A DNA stretch of 64,000 nucleotides, taken from contig NZ_JABBJF010000019.1 of NCBI RefSeq assembly GCF_014218705.1, forward strand, positions 1 through 64,000, given 5' to 3'. Shown here piece by piece: positions 54,078-63,826 of the stretch. The notes beneath the pieces were generated by a model. That model was given only the letters and a program-made list of their open reading frames with translations. It was not told where the DNA came from and ran no database searches. The stretch is from Kluyvera sichuanensis. GTDB taxonomy: Bacteria; Pseudomonadota; Gammaproteobacteria; Enterobacterales; Enterobacteriaceae. Position numbers and translations under genes: made by a program. The number at the start of each line of letters is the position of its first letter. Position 1 is the first letter of the stretch.

Positions 54078-54788
54078 TCAGTAATACTCAATGGTGTTTT
54101 TAATGGTGTAGCGCTGCGTCACCGACGGCTTAACGCTCTGGTCCACCACCTCTAACTCGCAGCTCACCGGATTATCGTGGCGATCGTAATCACAGCTTTG
54201 CGTAACGTTACCCGCAGGCTGTTTATTGAGCATACTCACGGCGGTGTAGTCGAGCTTTTTACGCGAATCCTGCGATGGGGTTGAGATAACCGACAGCGTG
54301 ACCCCTTTTAACGTAGACACTTTGCCCAGCGGATACCCTTCATTGTCATAGCGGTAATCCACCTCGCTATCTTTACCGAGCGCTTTGACGACAAAGCCGT
54401 TGTCGTCGGTTTCCCATTTCACGCCCGCCGAAGGGAATTCAGCCAACTGGCATTTTCCCTGTAACCGCACGCGTTTCTCGTGGGTAACGCCGTCAAGATA
54501 ATAGTTGGCGTTCAATACCAGCAGTGCGCCAGAATCCTGCTCGATATCATGAAACTCCAGCATGTCGAAACAGCCTTCCGGCGACAGTTGCGCGCTCACC
54601 CGCTTTGCCACCTCGCCTTTTTCGTTAAGCAGCGTCTGGCTGAAATCCTTCACCGGACCGCGCAGCGGGTCGAAGTCGAATTCGTTAGAAAAACTTGCCA
54701 TTTCCGGGGTGAACGCGGCCGGCGCGTTTTTGTTATCGCAGCCACTCAGCACGGCAAGCGCCGAGGCCAGTAAAATCAGTTTCTTCAC
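54078..54788 (-). CDS. ynfC: Lipoprotein YnfC
   Basis: A 236-residue lipoprotein, the length of E. coli YnfC, with lipobox LSGC. The N-terminal part after the signal (FTPEMASFSNEFDFDPLRGP) is nearly identical to E. coli. Function unknown. Start is GTG 54788 (VKKLILLASAL) after CAGGA; the frame opens at 54818. Confidence 0.88.
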   Translation of the reverse strand: MKKLILLASALAVLSGCDNKNAPAAFTPEMASFSNEFDFDPLRGPVKDFSQTLLNEKGEVAKRVSAQLSPEGCFDMLEFHDIEQDSGALLVLNANYYLDGVTHEKRVRLQGKCQLAEFPSAGVKWETDDNGFVVKALGKDSEVDYRYDNEGYPLGKVSTLKGVTLSVISTPSQDSRKKLDYTAVSMLNKQPAGNVTQSCDYDRHDNPVSCELEVVDQSVKPSVTQRYTIKNTIEYY

Positions 54789-54972
54789 GCCACAATCCTG
54801 TTTCGGGAATTTATTCAATTATATTAGCAATATAAAATTGTTTATAGTCTGGCCAGGCGGAAATCAAAAATTAACCGCCCTTGCTAAGAAACATCAGAAA
54901 ATGAGATTCAAAGACAAACGCTTACACTCCCCCTGCTATACTTTTCACGAATCTTATGAAAAGGAGCCGATC

Positions 54973-55227
54973 ATGCTGTCTTCACGTTGGATACTGGCAC
55001 TACTGCTCGCAGGCGCGATGCCCGCGCTGGCCGCCGTACCTGACTCCTGTGAACGTGTCAGGAGCGACATTCAGCAGAAAATCACGCAAAACGGCGTCGC
55101 TGAAAGCGCCTTTACTCTTGATATCGTGCCTAACGATCAGGCCGATCAGCAAGGGGCACAGGTCGTCGGACACTGCGCAAATGACACCTTTAAAATTCTC
55201 TACACCCGCACCGATAACGCACAGTAA
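54973..55227 (+). CDS. ynfD: DUF1161 secreted protein YnfD
   Basis: An 84-residue protein with a signal peptide ending PALA and two cysteines (DSCERV and GHCAND) that probably pair in the periplasm. It matches the DUF1161 family and the E. coli ynfD position. Function unknown. ATG follows AAGGAG. A perfect terminator follows the stop. Confidence 0.85.
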   Translation: MLSSRWILALLLAGAMPALAAVPDSCERVRSDIQQKITQNGVAESAFTLDIVPNDQADQQGAQVVGHCANDTFKILYTRTDNAQ

Positions 55228-55233
55228 TGCGCT

Positions 55234-55255
55234 ACCGCCTCTCTTGAGAGGCGGT
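55234..55255. terminator. Bidirectional terminator after ynfD
   Basis: ACCGCCTCTC-TT-GAGAGGCGGT is a perfect 10-bp stem between the convergent genes ynfD and the hypothetical gene at 55261. No U-run is seen on the plus side. Confidence 0.6.
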
Positions 55256-55260
55256 GTCGT

Positions 55261-55662
55261 TTAGCCCTTCTTCTCCACGATAAATTCCAGCGCAAGCCCA
55301 ATCAGCACGCCGTCACGCAGCGAATGATCGTCAGAAAGCGCATCCAGCCCGCCCTGAAAACGCAGCTTTTGCGACGTGGTGTTAATGGTTAATTTCGAGT
55401 GCAGGCACGGCAGCGCCTGAGAACTGATGGGATACACTACGCGCCCGGAAACCAGCACCGGAATTTTGCGCAACTCAGCGGATCTCAGTACCCCAATGGT
55501 GGAATAGAGCACGGCAACCGGCGTTACGGCGAGGACTTTGCCGTCCGTCACGCTGATAAAATCGAGCAAAATTTCGGGGCGCAAAAAATTTAACCCTTTG
55601 TAGGGAACCGTGACCGTCTCAATCGCGGGCATCGGAATAACGGACGAATCAATATCCTGCAT
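55261..55662 (-). CDS. Hypothetical protein, 133 residues
   Basis: A 133-residue protein starting MQDIDSSVIPMPAIETVTV. It has no signal peptide or transmembrane helix and alternates hydrophobic and polar residues as in a beta-rich fold (ILLDFISVTDGKVLAV, KIPVLVSGRVVYPIS). I do not recognise the family. The frame continues upstream to 55755. It is divergent from the ynfE operon and not in the E. coli order. Confidence 0.6.
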   Translation of the reverse strand: MQDIDSSVIPMPAIETVTVPYKGLNFLRPEILLDFISVTDGKVLAVTPVAVLYSTIGVLRSAELRKIPVLVSGRVVYPISSQALPCLHSKLTINTTSQKLRFQGGLDALSDDHSLRDGVLIGLALEFIVEKKG

Positions 55663-55933
55663 GGGTAGGTTCCATAAGTAACGGATTAGCGGTAAGAAAA
55701 TCAGCCTGCGGGAACCCGCAGACCGTAACAAAACTGTTTTTATGTTGTAAAACAATTATGCACATGACCTCTTCACCTGGCAAACACCGCCACGCAAATA
55801 CCCTATCAGGATGACCTCCTGTTTTGACCGGGATTAATACTTGTATACCACCAACCAGGTATCATTCTTCTCCATTGTTAGCAGGTTTTTAATTTCACGC
55901 TGGAATCATTAAACAAAAATAATGGAGTGAGCA

Positions 55934-58369
55934 ATGTCTGATCAGGAAAAGCCAGGGGGGCTAAGCCGACGCACCCTCATTAAATCGTCGGCTATCGGCT
56001 CCTTAGCATTCGCAGCGGGCGGTCTCTCGCTCCCCTTCTCTTTACGCGCGACGGCTGCCGCCGTGCAACAGGCCAGCCAGCCGGAAGACAAAGTGGTCTG
56101 GGGCGCCTGTTCAGTCAACTGCGGCAGTCGCTGCGCGCTGCGCCTGCATGTGAAAGACGATGAAGTGTATTGGGTCGAAACCGACAATACCGGCCACGAT
56201 ATCTATGGCGATCACCAGGTACGCGCCTGCCTGCGCGGGCGTTCTATTCGCCGTCGTATCAACCACCCCGATCGTCTGAACTATCCGATGAAGCGCGTAG
56301 GTAAACGCGGCGAAGGTAAATTCGAACGCATTAGCTGGGATGAAGCGCTGGACACGATCGCCAGTAACCTTAAGCGTGTAGTGAAAGATTACGGCAACGA
56401 ATCCGTCTACATTAACTACTCTTCCGGCATCGTCGGCGGTAATATCACTCGCTCCTCACCATCCGGCTCTGCCGTGATGCGCCTGATGAACTGCTACGGC
56501 GGCTCGCTCAACCAGTACGGCACCTACAGCACCGCCCAGATTGCCTGCGCCATGCCGTATACCTACGGCACCAACGACGGCAACAGCACTTCCGATATCG
56601 AAAACAGTAAACTGGTGGTGATGTTCGGCAACAACCCTGCAGAAACTCGCATGAGCAGCGGCGGCATCACCTATTATCTTGAACAAGCTCGCGAACGCTC
56701 AAATGCGCGCATGATCGTTATCGATCCGCGCTATACCGATACCGCCGCAGGCCGTGAAGATGAGTGGATCCCGATTCGTCCGGGTACCGATGCCGCACTG
56801 GTTGCCGGCATTGCCTGGGTACTGATTGACGAGAATCTGGTCGATCAGCCGTTCCTTGATAAGTACTGCGTTGGTTACGACGAGAAAACCCTACCGGAAG
56901 GCGCGCCGGCTAACGGTCACTACAAGGCATACATTCTCGGTCAGGGCGATGACGGCGTGGCGAAAACCCCGCAGTGGGCTTCGAGCATTACCGGTATTCC
57001 TGCCGACAGAATCATCAAGCTGGCACGTGAAATCGGCAGCGCTAAACCGGCCTATATTTGCCAGGGCTGGGGGCCGCAGCGTCAGGCAAACGGCGAGCTC
57101 TCTGCCCGTGCGATTGCCATGCTGCCGATTCTGACCGGTAATGTCGGTATTAACGGCGGTAACAGCGGCGCGCGCGAATCGACCTATACCATTACCATCG
57201 AGCGCTTCCCGGTGCTGGAAAACCCGGTCAAAACGGCCATTTCCTGCTTTACCTAGACCGATGCGATTGACCACGGCGCCGAGATGACCGCCACCCGCGA
57301 CGGCGTGCGCGGCAAAGATAAACTGGATGTGCCTATCAAGTTTTTCTGGAACTATGCGGGCAATACCATCATTAATCAGCACTCAGATATCAATAAAACC
57401 CACGAGATTTTGCAGGACGACAGCAAATGCGAAATGATCGTGGTGATTGAGAACTTTATGACCGCCTCGGCGAAGTACGCCGATATCCTGCTGCCCGACC
57501 TGATGACCGTTGAACAGGAAGACATTATTCCCAACGACTACGCCGGGAATATGGGCTACCTGATCTTTATTCAGCCGGCAACCGCGCCAAAATTCGAACG
57601 CAAGCCGATCTACTGGATCTTAAGCGAAGTGGCGAAACGTCTGGGCAACGATGTGTACCAGAAGTTCACAGAAGGACGTTCTCAGGAGCAATGGCTGCAG
57701 TATCTGTACGCCAAAATGCGCGCCAAAGACGCAGATTTACCGACCTATGATGAACTCAAAAAGATGGGCATCTATAAGCGCAAAGACCCGAACGGGCACT
57801 TTGTCGCCTACCAGAGTTTCCGCAAAGACCCAGAAGCCAATCCGTTAAAAACGCCGTCGGGCAAAATTGAAATCTACTCCAGCCGCCTGGCCGATATCGC
57901 CGCGAAATGGCAGCTTGAGAAAGACGAAACCATCAGCCCGCTGCCGGTTTACGCCTCCACCTTTGAAGGCTGGGACGATCCGCTGCGCGGCACTTTCCCG
58001 CTACAGCTGTTTGGTTTCCACTTTAAAGCTCGCACCCACTCAAGCTACGGCAACGTTGATGTGCTGAAAGCCGCCTGCCGTCAGGAAGTGTGGTTAAACC
58101 CGCTGGATGCGCAGAAACGCGGGATCCAGAACGGCGACATGGTGCGCGTGTTTAACGGCCGCGGTGAGCTGCGAATTCCGGCGAAAGTCACGCCGCGCAT
58201 TATGCCGGGCGTGTCCGCAATGGGCCAGGGCGCCTGGCACGACGCCGAGATGAACGGCGACCGGATTGACCACGGTTCCTGCATCAACACGCTGACCACG
58301 CATCGCCCTTCTCCACTGGCGAAAGGCAACCCGCAGCACACCAACCTGGTTGAGATCGAGAAGGTATAA
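55934..58369 (+). pseudogene. ynfE: YnfE/YnfF-type molybdoenzyme catalytic subunit, interrupted by one amber codon
   Basis: Two frames, 55934-57256 (440 residues) and 57284-58369, are in the same reading frame and together cover the whole E. coli YnfE/YnfF sequence (811 codons versus about 808). They are separated by one TAG at 57254-57256, codon 441, in SCFT-stop-TDAIDHG, where E. coli reads SCFSWTDAIDHG; one base change, TGG to TAG, explains it. The start has a Tat signal (SRRTLIKSSAIG) and a 4Fe-4S motif (CSVNCGSRC). The intact enzyme would be a periplasmic, molybdenum-cofactor DMSO/selenate reductase-like subunit. ynfG, ynfH and dmsD follow undamaged. A sequencing error is possible. Confidence 0.88.
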
Positions 58370-58379
58370 GGATTAGCCC

Positions 58380-58997
58380 ATGAGCACCCAATACGGATTT
58401 TTCATCGACTCGGCCCGCTGCACCGGTTGTAAAACCTGCGAGCTGGCCTGTAAAGATTACAAAGACTTAACTCCGGACGTTAGCTTCCGCCGTATTTACG
58501 AATACGCGGGCGGCGACTGGCAGGAAGATAACGGCGTCTGGAATCAGAACGTCTTTGCTTACTATCTCTCCATCGCCTGTAACCACTGCGAAGACCCGGC
58601 CTGTACCAAAGTGTGCCCTAGCGGCGCGATGCACAAACGCGAAGATGGCTTTGTTGTCGTCAACGAAGATGTCTGCATCGGCTGCCGTTACTGCCATATG
58701 GCCTGCCCGTATGGTGCGCCGCAGTACAACGAAGCTAAAGGTCATATGACCAAATGCGACGGCTGTCATGAGCGCGTGGCGGAAGGCAAGAAGCCGATTT
58801 GCGTGGAGTCCTGCCCGCTGCGTGCGCTGGACTTTGGGCCTATCGAAGAACTGCGGCAGAAGCACGGTACGCTTGCGGCGGTGGCGCCGCTGCCGTCCGC
58901 GCACTTCACCAAGCCAAGCATTGTGATTAAACCCAACGCCAATGCACGTCCGTGCGGCGATACCACTGGCTATCTGGCCAATCCGAAGGAGGTGTAA
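58380..58997 (+). CDS. ynfG: DmsB-type iron-sulfur subunit YnfG
   Basis: A 205-residue protein with four 4Fe-4S cysteine clusters (CTGCKTCELAC, CNHCEDPACTKVC, CIGCRYCHMAC, CDGCHERVAEGKKPICVESC). It moves electrons from the membrane anchor to the molybdenum subunit. It matches E. coli YnfG. It starts 10 bp after ynfE and ends one base before ynfH. Confidence 0.94.
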   Translation: MSTQYGFFIDSARCTGCKTCELACKDYKDLTPDVSFRRIYEYAGGDWQEDNGVWNQNVFAYYLSIACNHCEDPACTKVCPSGAMHKREDGFVVVNEDVCIGCRYCHMACPYGAPQYNEAKGHMTKCDGCHERVAEGKKPICVESCPLRALDFGPIEELRQKHGTLAAVAPLPSAHFTKPSIVIKPNANARPCGDTTGYLANPKEV

Positions 58998-58998
58998 G

Positions 58999-59856
58999 AT
59001 GGGAAGCGGATGGCATGAATGGCCGCTGGTGCTGTTTACCGTGCTGGGGCAGTGCGTAGCAGGCGCGACAATCGTCACTGGGCTAGGCTGGCTGGCAGCG
59101 CGCCATGAACCGGCAGAGCAGCGCCGCATTGTGCTCACTATGTTTTTCCTTTGGGTTATCATGGGAATCGCATTCTTCGCCTCGGTGCTGCACCTTGGCT
59201 CGCCGCTGCGGGCGTTCAATTCGTTGAACCGCGTGGGGGCATCGGCGTTGAGTAATGAGATTGCCAGCGGCTCCGTGTTCTTTGCCGTCGGCGGTTTCTG
59301 GTGGCTGCTGTCAGTTCTCGGGAAAATGCCTGCGGCGCTCGGACGCGTCTGGCTATTGGTCAGTATGGTACTGGGGCTACTATTTGTCTGGGCAATGACG
59401 CGTGTTTATCAGATAGATACCGTGCCAACCTGGTATAATGGTTATACGACGGCCTCGTTCTTCCTGACCGTCTTGCTCACCGGGCCGCTGTTTGCCGCGC
59501 TGCTGCTGAAGCTGGCGAAAGTACCGTTTAACGGTAAGTTCTTCGCCGCGGTCAGCGTGCTGGGCTATTTGCTCAGCGTGGCGGTCGTGGTGCTGCAAAC
59601 CTCAGAGTTGGGCTTTATTCACAGCTCGGTTCAGCAGGCTAACGCGCTGCTGCCGGACTGGGGCCGCTTACAGGTGTGGCGCTTCGTCCTGCTGGCAGCC
59701 GGTTTGGGCTGCTGGATCTGCCCACTGTTGCGCCGCGTTCCGCCACGCGCTGTGGGGCTGGCGCTGGGGTTAGTACTGGTACTGGTTGGCGAACTTATCG
59801 GTCGCGGGCTGTTCTATGGCCTGCATATGACCGTCGGCATGGCGATTGCCGGGTAA
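58999..59856 (+). CDS. ynfH: DmsC-type membrane anchor YnfH
   Basis: A 285-residue inner-membrane protein with about eight hydrophobic helices, matching E. coli YnfH (284) and the DmsC family (start MGSGWHEWPLVLFTVLGQC). It anchors the reductase and oxidises menaquinol. The ATG follows AAGGAGGT; a longer frame starting in ynfG at 58942 has no support. Confidence 0.92.
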   Translation: MGSGWHEWPLVLFTVLGQCVAGATIVTGLGWLAARHEPAEQRRIVLTMFFLWVIMGIAFFASVLHLGSPLRAFNSLNRVGASALSNEIASGSVFFAVGGFWWLLSVLGKMPAALGRVWLLVSMVLGLLFVWAMTRVYQIDTVPTWYNGYTTASFFLTVLLTGPLFAALLLKLAKVPFNGKFFAAVSVLGYLLSVAVVVLQTSELGFIHSSVQQANALLPDWGRLQVWRFVLLAAGLGCWICPLLRRVPPRAVGLALGLVLVLVGELIGRGLFYGLHMTVGMAIAG

Positions 59857-59903
59857 ATCATCGGCGCGGGAGTTTTCCCGCGCCCCTATAAGGAAATGCA
59901 GTA

Positions 59904-60518
59904 ATGAATGACGTTCAGCACAACGACGCCTTAGCGTTCTCTGCCCGGGTACTGGGTGCCCTGTTCTATTTTGCACCTAATAGCACGCTCGCCGAGCCGC
60001 TGGTTGCCGCTTTCACCGACGGCGAGTGGCTTGAGCAGTGGCCGTATGCCGTTGAACATGCCGATGCCCTTTCCGCTGGGTTTGCTGCACAAGGCGATGA
60101 ATCGCTTCCTCAGGCCTGGCAACGCCTGTTTATCGGGCCATCAGCGCTGCCGTCACCACCGTGGGGATCCGTCTGGCTGGATCGTGAGAACGTGCTGTTT
60201 GGCGACTCTACCCTGGCGCTGCGCCAGTGGATGCGTGAAAACCAGATTGCTTTCGATGTAGAGCAAAACGAGCCGGAAGATCACTTCGGCACCCTGCTGA
60301 TGCTGGCGGCCTGGCTTTTGGAAAACGGCCGTGATGACGCCTGTAATCAACTGCTGGCCTGGCATCTCCTGCCGTGGGCACCGCGCTTCCTCGCTGAATT
60401 TATTGAAAAAGCGGGCCATCCGTTCTTTATTGCTCTGGGGAAACTGGCCCAGCAAACGCTGGCGCAGTGGCAGTCCTCGCTGCTGATCCCCGTCGCTGAC
60501 AAAAAGCTGTACCGCTAA
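59904..60518 (+). CDS. dmsD: Tat proofreading chaperone DmsD
   Basis: A 204-residue protein of the same length as E. coli DmsD. It binds the twin-arginine leader of DmsA/YnfE and checks folding and cofactor loading before export. The family segment WGSVWLDRENVLFGDS and EPEDHFGTLLMLAAWL are kept. Last gene of the ynfEGH-dmsD operon. Confidence 0.93.
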   Translation: MNDVQHNDALAFSARVLGALFYFAPNSTLAEPLVAAFTDGEWLEQWPYAVEHADALSAGFAAQGDESLPQAWQRLFIGPSALPSPPWGSVWLDRENVLFGDSTLALRQWMRENQIAFDVEQNEPEDHFGTLLMLAAWLLENGRDDACNQLLAWHLLPWAPRFLAEFIEKAGHPFFIALGKLAQQTLAQWQSSLLIPVADKKLYR

Positions 60519-60533
60519 GCCACCGAGAAAACG

Positions 60534-61829
60534 ATGCAGCGTCTTCATCACTACCCCGATATTACGGCGATGTTTCGTCGCCTGCTGATTGCCACCGTCA
60601 TAGGCGTCCTCGCGGCGCTGGCGGTGGCGCTCTTTCGTCACGCCATGTATCTGGGGGAGTGGCTATTTCTCAGCAATGATAGCGGCAGCCTGGTCAACGC
60701 CGCTGAAGGGCTGGTGTGGTGGCGACGGCTGATTACTCCCGTCCTCGGTGGGCTTGCCGCCGGGATGCTGCTGTGGGCCTGGCAGCGCCACACCCGCCAG
60801 CGCACGCACGCACCCACCGACTACATGGAAGCGCTGGAAAGCGACGAAGGCAAGTTTGATACCGGTGCCAGCCTGATTAAATCCGCCGCCTCATTGCTGG
60901 TGGTTATTAGCGGTAGCGCCATCGGCCGCGAAGGTGCCATGATCCTGCTAGCCGCCCTCGCCGCCTCTTTTTTTGCCCAGCGCTTCACGCCAAAAGATGA
61001 GTGGAAGCTATGGATCGCCTGCGGGGCCGCCGCCGGGATGGCCAGCGCCTATCACGCACCGCTGGCGGGCAGCCTGTTTATCGCCGAGATCCTGTTCGGC
61101 ACCCTGATGCTAGCCTCGCTTGGCCCGGTGGTGATTGCCGCCGTGGTGGCGCTACTGACCACCCAGTTGATGAACGGCGGCGCAGAGCTGCTCTACCGCG
61201 TTGGCGATCTGCCCGCGCTCACTGCCACCCATTACGCCCTGATGCTCACCACCGGACTGGTCTGCGGTTTAGGCGGGCCGCTGCTGATGTGGTTGATGGA
61301 CATGAGTCACCAGGGTTTTCTGCGGCTCAAACTGTCGCCTCCCTGGCAGCTTGCGCTCGGCGGGCTGTTTGTCGGATTGCTTTCGCTGTTAACACCCGCC
61401 GTCTGGGGCAACGGTTATAGCGTGGTGCAGGGTTTTCTGCTGACGCCGCCGAGCTTTGCCATTATCGCCGGTATCTTTGTATGCAAGCTGCTCGCCATTC
61501 TTGCCAGCAGCGGCTCGGGCGCGCCCGGTGGGGTCTTTACCCCAACGCTGTTTATTGGCCTGGCGGTCGGGATTTTGTTTGCTAATACGTGGGGGCTGGT
61601 GTTTCCTGCCCATGAGGCGATGGCAATACTGCTGGGGGTCACGGGGATGGCCACGCTACTGGCGGCAACGACGCATGCGCCGATTATGTCAACGCTGATG
61701 ATTTGTGAAATGACCGGGCAGTATACGTTACTACCCGGTTTACTGATTGCCTGCGTGCTGGCGTCGGTGTTGTCGCGAACCTTACGCCAGAATTCTATCT
61801 ACCGTCAGCACGTTACGGAGCATCGCTAA
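60534..61829 (+). CDS. clcB: Voltage-gated ClC-type chloride channel ClcB
   Basis: A 431-residue CLC-family membrane protein matching E. coli ClcB. It has the ion-path motifs [11 protein letters not shown] and [14 protein letters not shown] and [13 protein letters not shown]. ClcB moves chloride, with ClcA, in acid resistance. The second ATG at 60570 ([10 protein letters not shown]) matches the E. coli start. Its 3' end overlaps bioD2 by 48 bp. Confidence 0.9.
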   Translation: MQRLHHYPDITAMFRRLLIATVIGVLAALAVALFRHAMYLGEWLFLSNDSGSLVNAAEGLVWWRRLITPVLGGLAAGMLLWAWQRHTRQRTHAPTDYMEALESDEGKFDTGASLIKSAASLLVVISGSAIGREGAMILLAALAASFFAQRFTPKDEWKLWIACGAAAGMASAYHAPLAGSLFIAEILFGTLMLASLGPVVIAAVVALLTTQLMNGGAELLYRVGDLPALTATHYALMLTTGLVCGLGGPLLMWLMDMSHQGFLRLKLSPPWQLALGGLFVGLLSLLTPAVWGNGYSVVQGFLLTPPSFAIIAGIFVCKLLAILASSGSGAPGGVFTPTLFIGLAVGILFANTWGLVFPAHEAMAILLGVTGMATLLAATTHAPIMSTLMICEMTGQYTLLPGLLIACVLASVLSRTLRQNSIYRQHVTEHR

Positions 61830-62477
61830 GTCAACGTACTGGCTCAGCTCACGCTGTTCCGGACGCGGCAGGTACGGCAGTTCACCCACCAGCGGTGCCG
61901 GCAGCTTTTTGCTGAGGACGTCGATAATTTCCGCATAGTGCGCCAGGCCTGGGTTGATACGATTCGCCACCCAGCCAATCAGCGGCAGGCCGTCGTTAGC
62001 GATAGCCTGAGCGGTCAGCAATGCATGGTTAATACAGCCTTCCTGAATGCCAACCACCATGAGCACCGGCAGTTGTTCCTGCACTACCCATTCCGAGAGC
62101 GGACGCAAATCGTTCATCAGGCTGCGCCAGCCGCCGGTCCCTTCAACCACCACGTTATCGACCTGCTGGCTCAGATTGGCCAGGCCGTCAGACAATAAGG
62201 TGTAGTTGATCGGGCAACTGTGGGCAACGCTGCTCTCTTCTTCGCTCAGCGCAATCGGGTTGATAGCGTCATAGGGTAAGTCCAGCGATGAAACGGCCTG
62301 CAGAACCAGCGCATCTTTATTGCGCAGCCCCTCTGCGGTTTCCTTGCTGCCTTTGGCAACTGGTTTGTATCCTGCCACCCGTTTCCCGCTGGCGGCGAGC
62401 GCCTGCAAAAGCGCACGAGAAACCACCGTCTTGCCGACAGAAGTATCAGTACCAGTAATAAAGAAACGATTAAGCAT
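61782..62477 (-). CDS. bioD2: Dethiobiotin synthetase 2 (YnfK)
   Basis: A 231-residue ATP-dependent enzyme of biotin synthesis, the same length as E. coli YnfK. It has the P-loop GTDTSVGKT (9-17) and [12 protein letters not shown]. It should convert diaminopelargonate to dethiobiotin; in E. coli it is a less active second copy of BioD. It is convergent with clcB with a 48-bp overlap and lies downstream of mlc on the same strand. Confidence 0.92.
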   Translation of the reverse strand: MLNRFFITGTDTSVGKTVVSRALLQALAASGKRVAGYKPVAKGSKETAEGLRNKDALVLQAVSSLDLPYDAINPIALSEEESSVAHSCPINYTLLSDGLANLSQQVDNVVVEGTGGWRSLMNDLRPLSEWVVQEQLPVLMVVGIQEGCINHALLTAQAIANDGLPLIGWVANRINPGLAHYAEIIDVLSKKLPAPLVGELPYLPRPEQRELSQYVDLAMLRNVLTVDRILA

Positions 62478-62608
62478 CACAAACTAACCCCACTCCTGCG
62501 CCATGAAAATATCATGGCAATGAATAATTCAACGGAGTGAAAGTTTACGTGATGTGCGAATGGGTCAGATTGAGATAGCGCAATTTTTTGCAAAACTGCT
62601 AAAAATTG

Positions 62609-63826
62609 TTAACCCTGTAACAGTCTAATCAGCAATGTTCCATTATACAGCGCGTCTTTTACCAGCGCCGCCCCCGCCATGGTGCCGCGGTTCGAGAACT
62701 GTGTCTGCTCTACCGCAATGTGCTTGCTGTAGGCGGGCAGCGACTGCTGGCGAATGCAGTCGCCAATCGCCGGGAAGAGGATGTCGGCGGCCTGATTAAA
62801 CGGCGAGCCAATCAAAATTTTCTGCGGATTGAAAAGGTTAACCATGATGGCGAGGATTCGCCCGACGTTGGTTCCGATGCTGCTGATGATATCCTTTGCC
62901 AGTAAATCGCCCTGCATCGCGGCCTGACATAGCCACTCCACGCTGAGCGGCTTTTGATGCAGCATGGAGCTCATCGACTGCTGCATGCGCACCTGGGTCA
63001 GTTCCATCACGCTTTCCACGCTGGCGATGGTCTCCAGACAGCCGTGGTTGCCGCAATAGCAGCGCTTACCGTACGGGTCGACCTGGGTATGACCAATCTC
63101 TACCAGACTGCTGCTGCCAGCATGCAGTAAACGCCCATCGGTAATCACCCCCGCACCGACGTTGTGGTCGATAACCACCTGAATCACATCGCGCGCGCCG
63201 CGTGATGCGCCAAACAGCGCCTCGGCCATCGTCCAGGCGCTGATATCGTGCTGGATATACACCGGCACGCCGGTATGCGCCTCCAGCGTACCGCCCAGCG
63301 GAACATCGGTAACATCATAAAACGGCATACGATGAATAATGCCGTTCTCGGTATCGATAATACCCGGCAGGGTGATGGCAATCGCAGTCAGACGTTCAAG
63401 CAGACTCTGGTGGCGAATAAAGAACTGGTCAATATGGGACACCACCCGATTCAGGAACGGGATCTCATCTTCCAGCGCCAGATCCAACTGTTCTTCCACC
63501 ACCAGCTTACTGCTGAGGTCACGCAGCGCCAGATGGATAACACCCCGGCTGATACGCACGGAAAGATAGTGCCAGGCTTCCGTTTCCACCATCAGGCCCA
63601 CGGCGGGACGACCGCGGCTGCCCGCTTCCTGAATTTCCGTTTCCTGAACCAGGTGTGCTTCCAGCAGTTCGCGAACAATTTTGGTGATACTGGCGGGCGC
63701 CAGTTGCGCAAGTCGGGAAAGGTCGATACGCGACACCAGGCCGAGCTGATCAATAAGGCGATAAACCGCCCCTGCGTTGGTCTGCTTGATTTGATCGATA
63801 TGCCCTGGCTGACTGTCCGCTACCAC
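62609..63826 (-). CDS. mlc: Global sugar repressor Mlc (DgsA)
   Basis: A 405-residue ROK-family repressor matching E. coli Mlc (406). It has an N-terminal winged helix (SRIDLSRLAQLAPASITKIVREL) and the zinc motif GHTQVDPYGKRCYCGNHGC. It represses ptsG, ptsHI, manXYZ and malT and is released when PtsG (EIIB-Glc) is dephosphorylated. Translation starts at GTG 63826 after GGGAG; the frame opens at 63865. Confidence 0.94.
   Translation of the reverse strand: MVADSQPGHIDQIKQTNAGAVYRLIDQLGLVSRIDLSRLAQLAPASITKIVRELLEAHLVQETEIQEAGSRGRPAVGLMVETEAWHYLSVRISRGVIHLALRDLSSKLVVEEQLDLALEDEIPFLNRVVSHIDQFFIRHQSLLERLTAIAITLPGIIDTENGIIHRMPFYDVTDVPLGGTLEAHTGVPVYIQHDISAWTMAEALFGASRGARDVIQVVIDHNVGAGVITDGRLLHAGSSSLVEIGHTQVDPYGKRCYCGNHGCLETIASVESVMELTQVRMQQSMSSMLHQKPLSVEWLCQAAMQGDLLAKDIISSIGTNVGRILAIMVNLFNPQKILIGSPFNQAADILFPAIGDCIRQQSLPAYSKHIAVEQTQFSNRGTMAGAALVKDALYNGTLLIRLLQG

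Noticed and set aside
57254..57256. TAG in ynfE read as pyrrolysine or another recoded amino acid
   Set aside because: Enterobacteria have no pyrrolysine system, and E. coli has ordinary tryptophan at this site. A point mutation or sequencing error is simpler.
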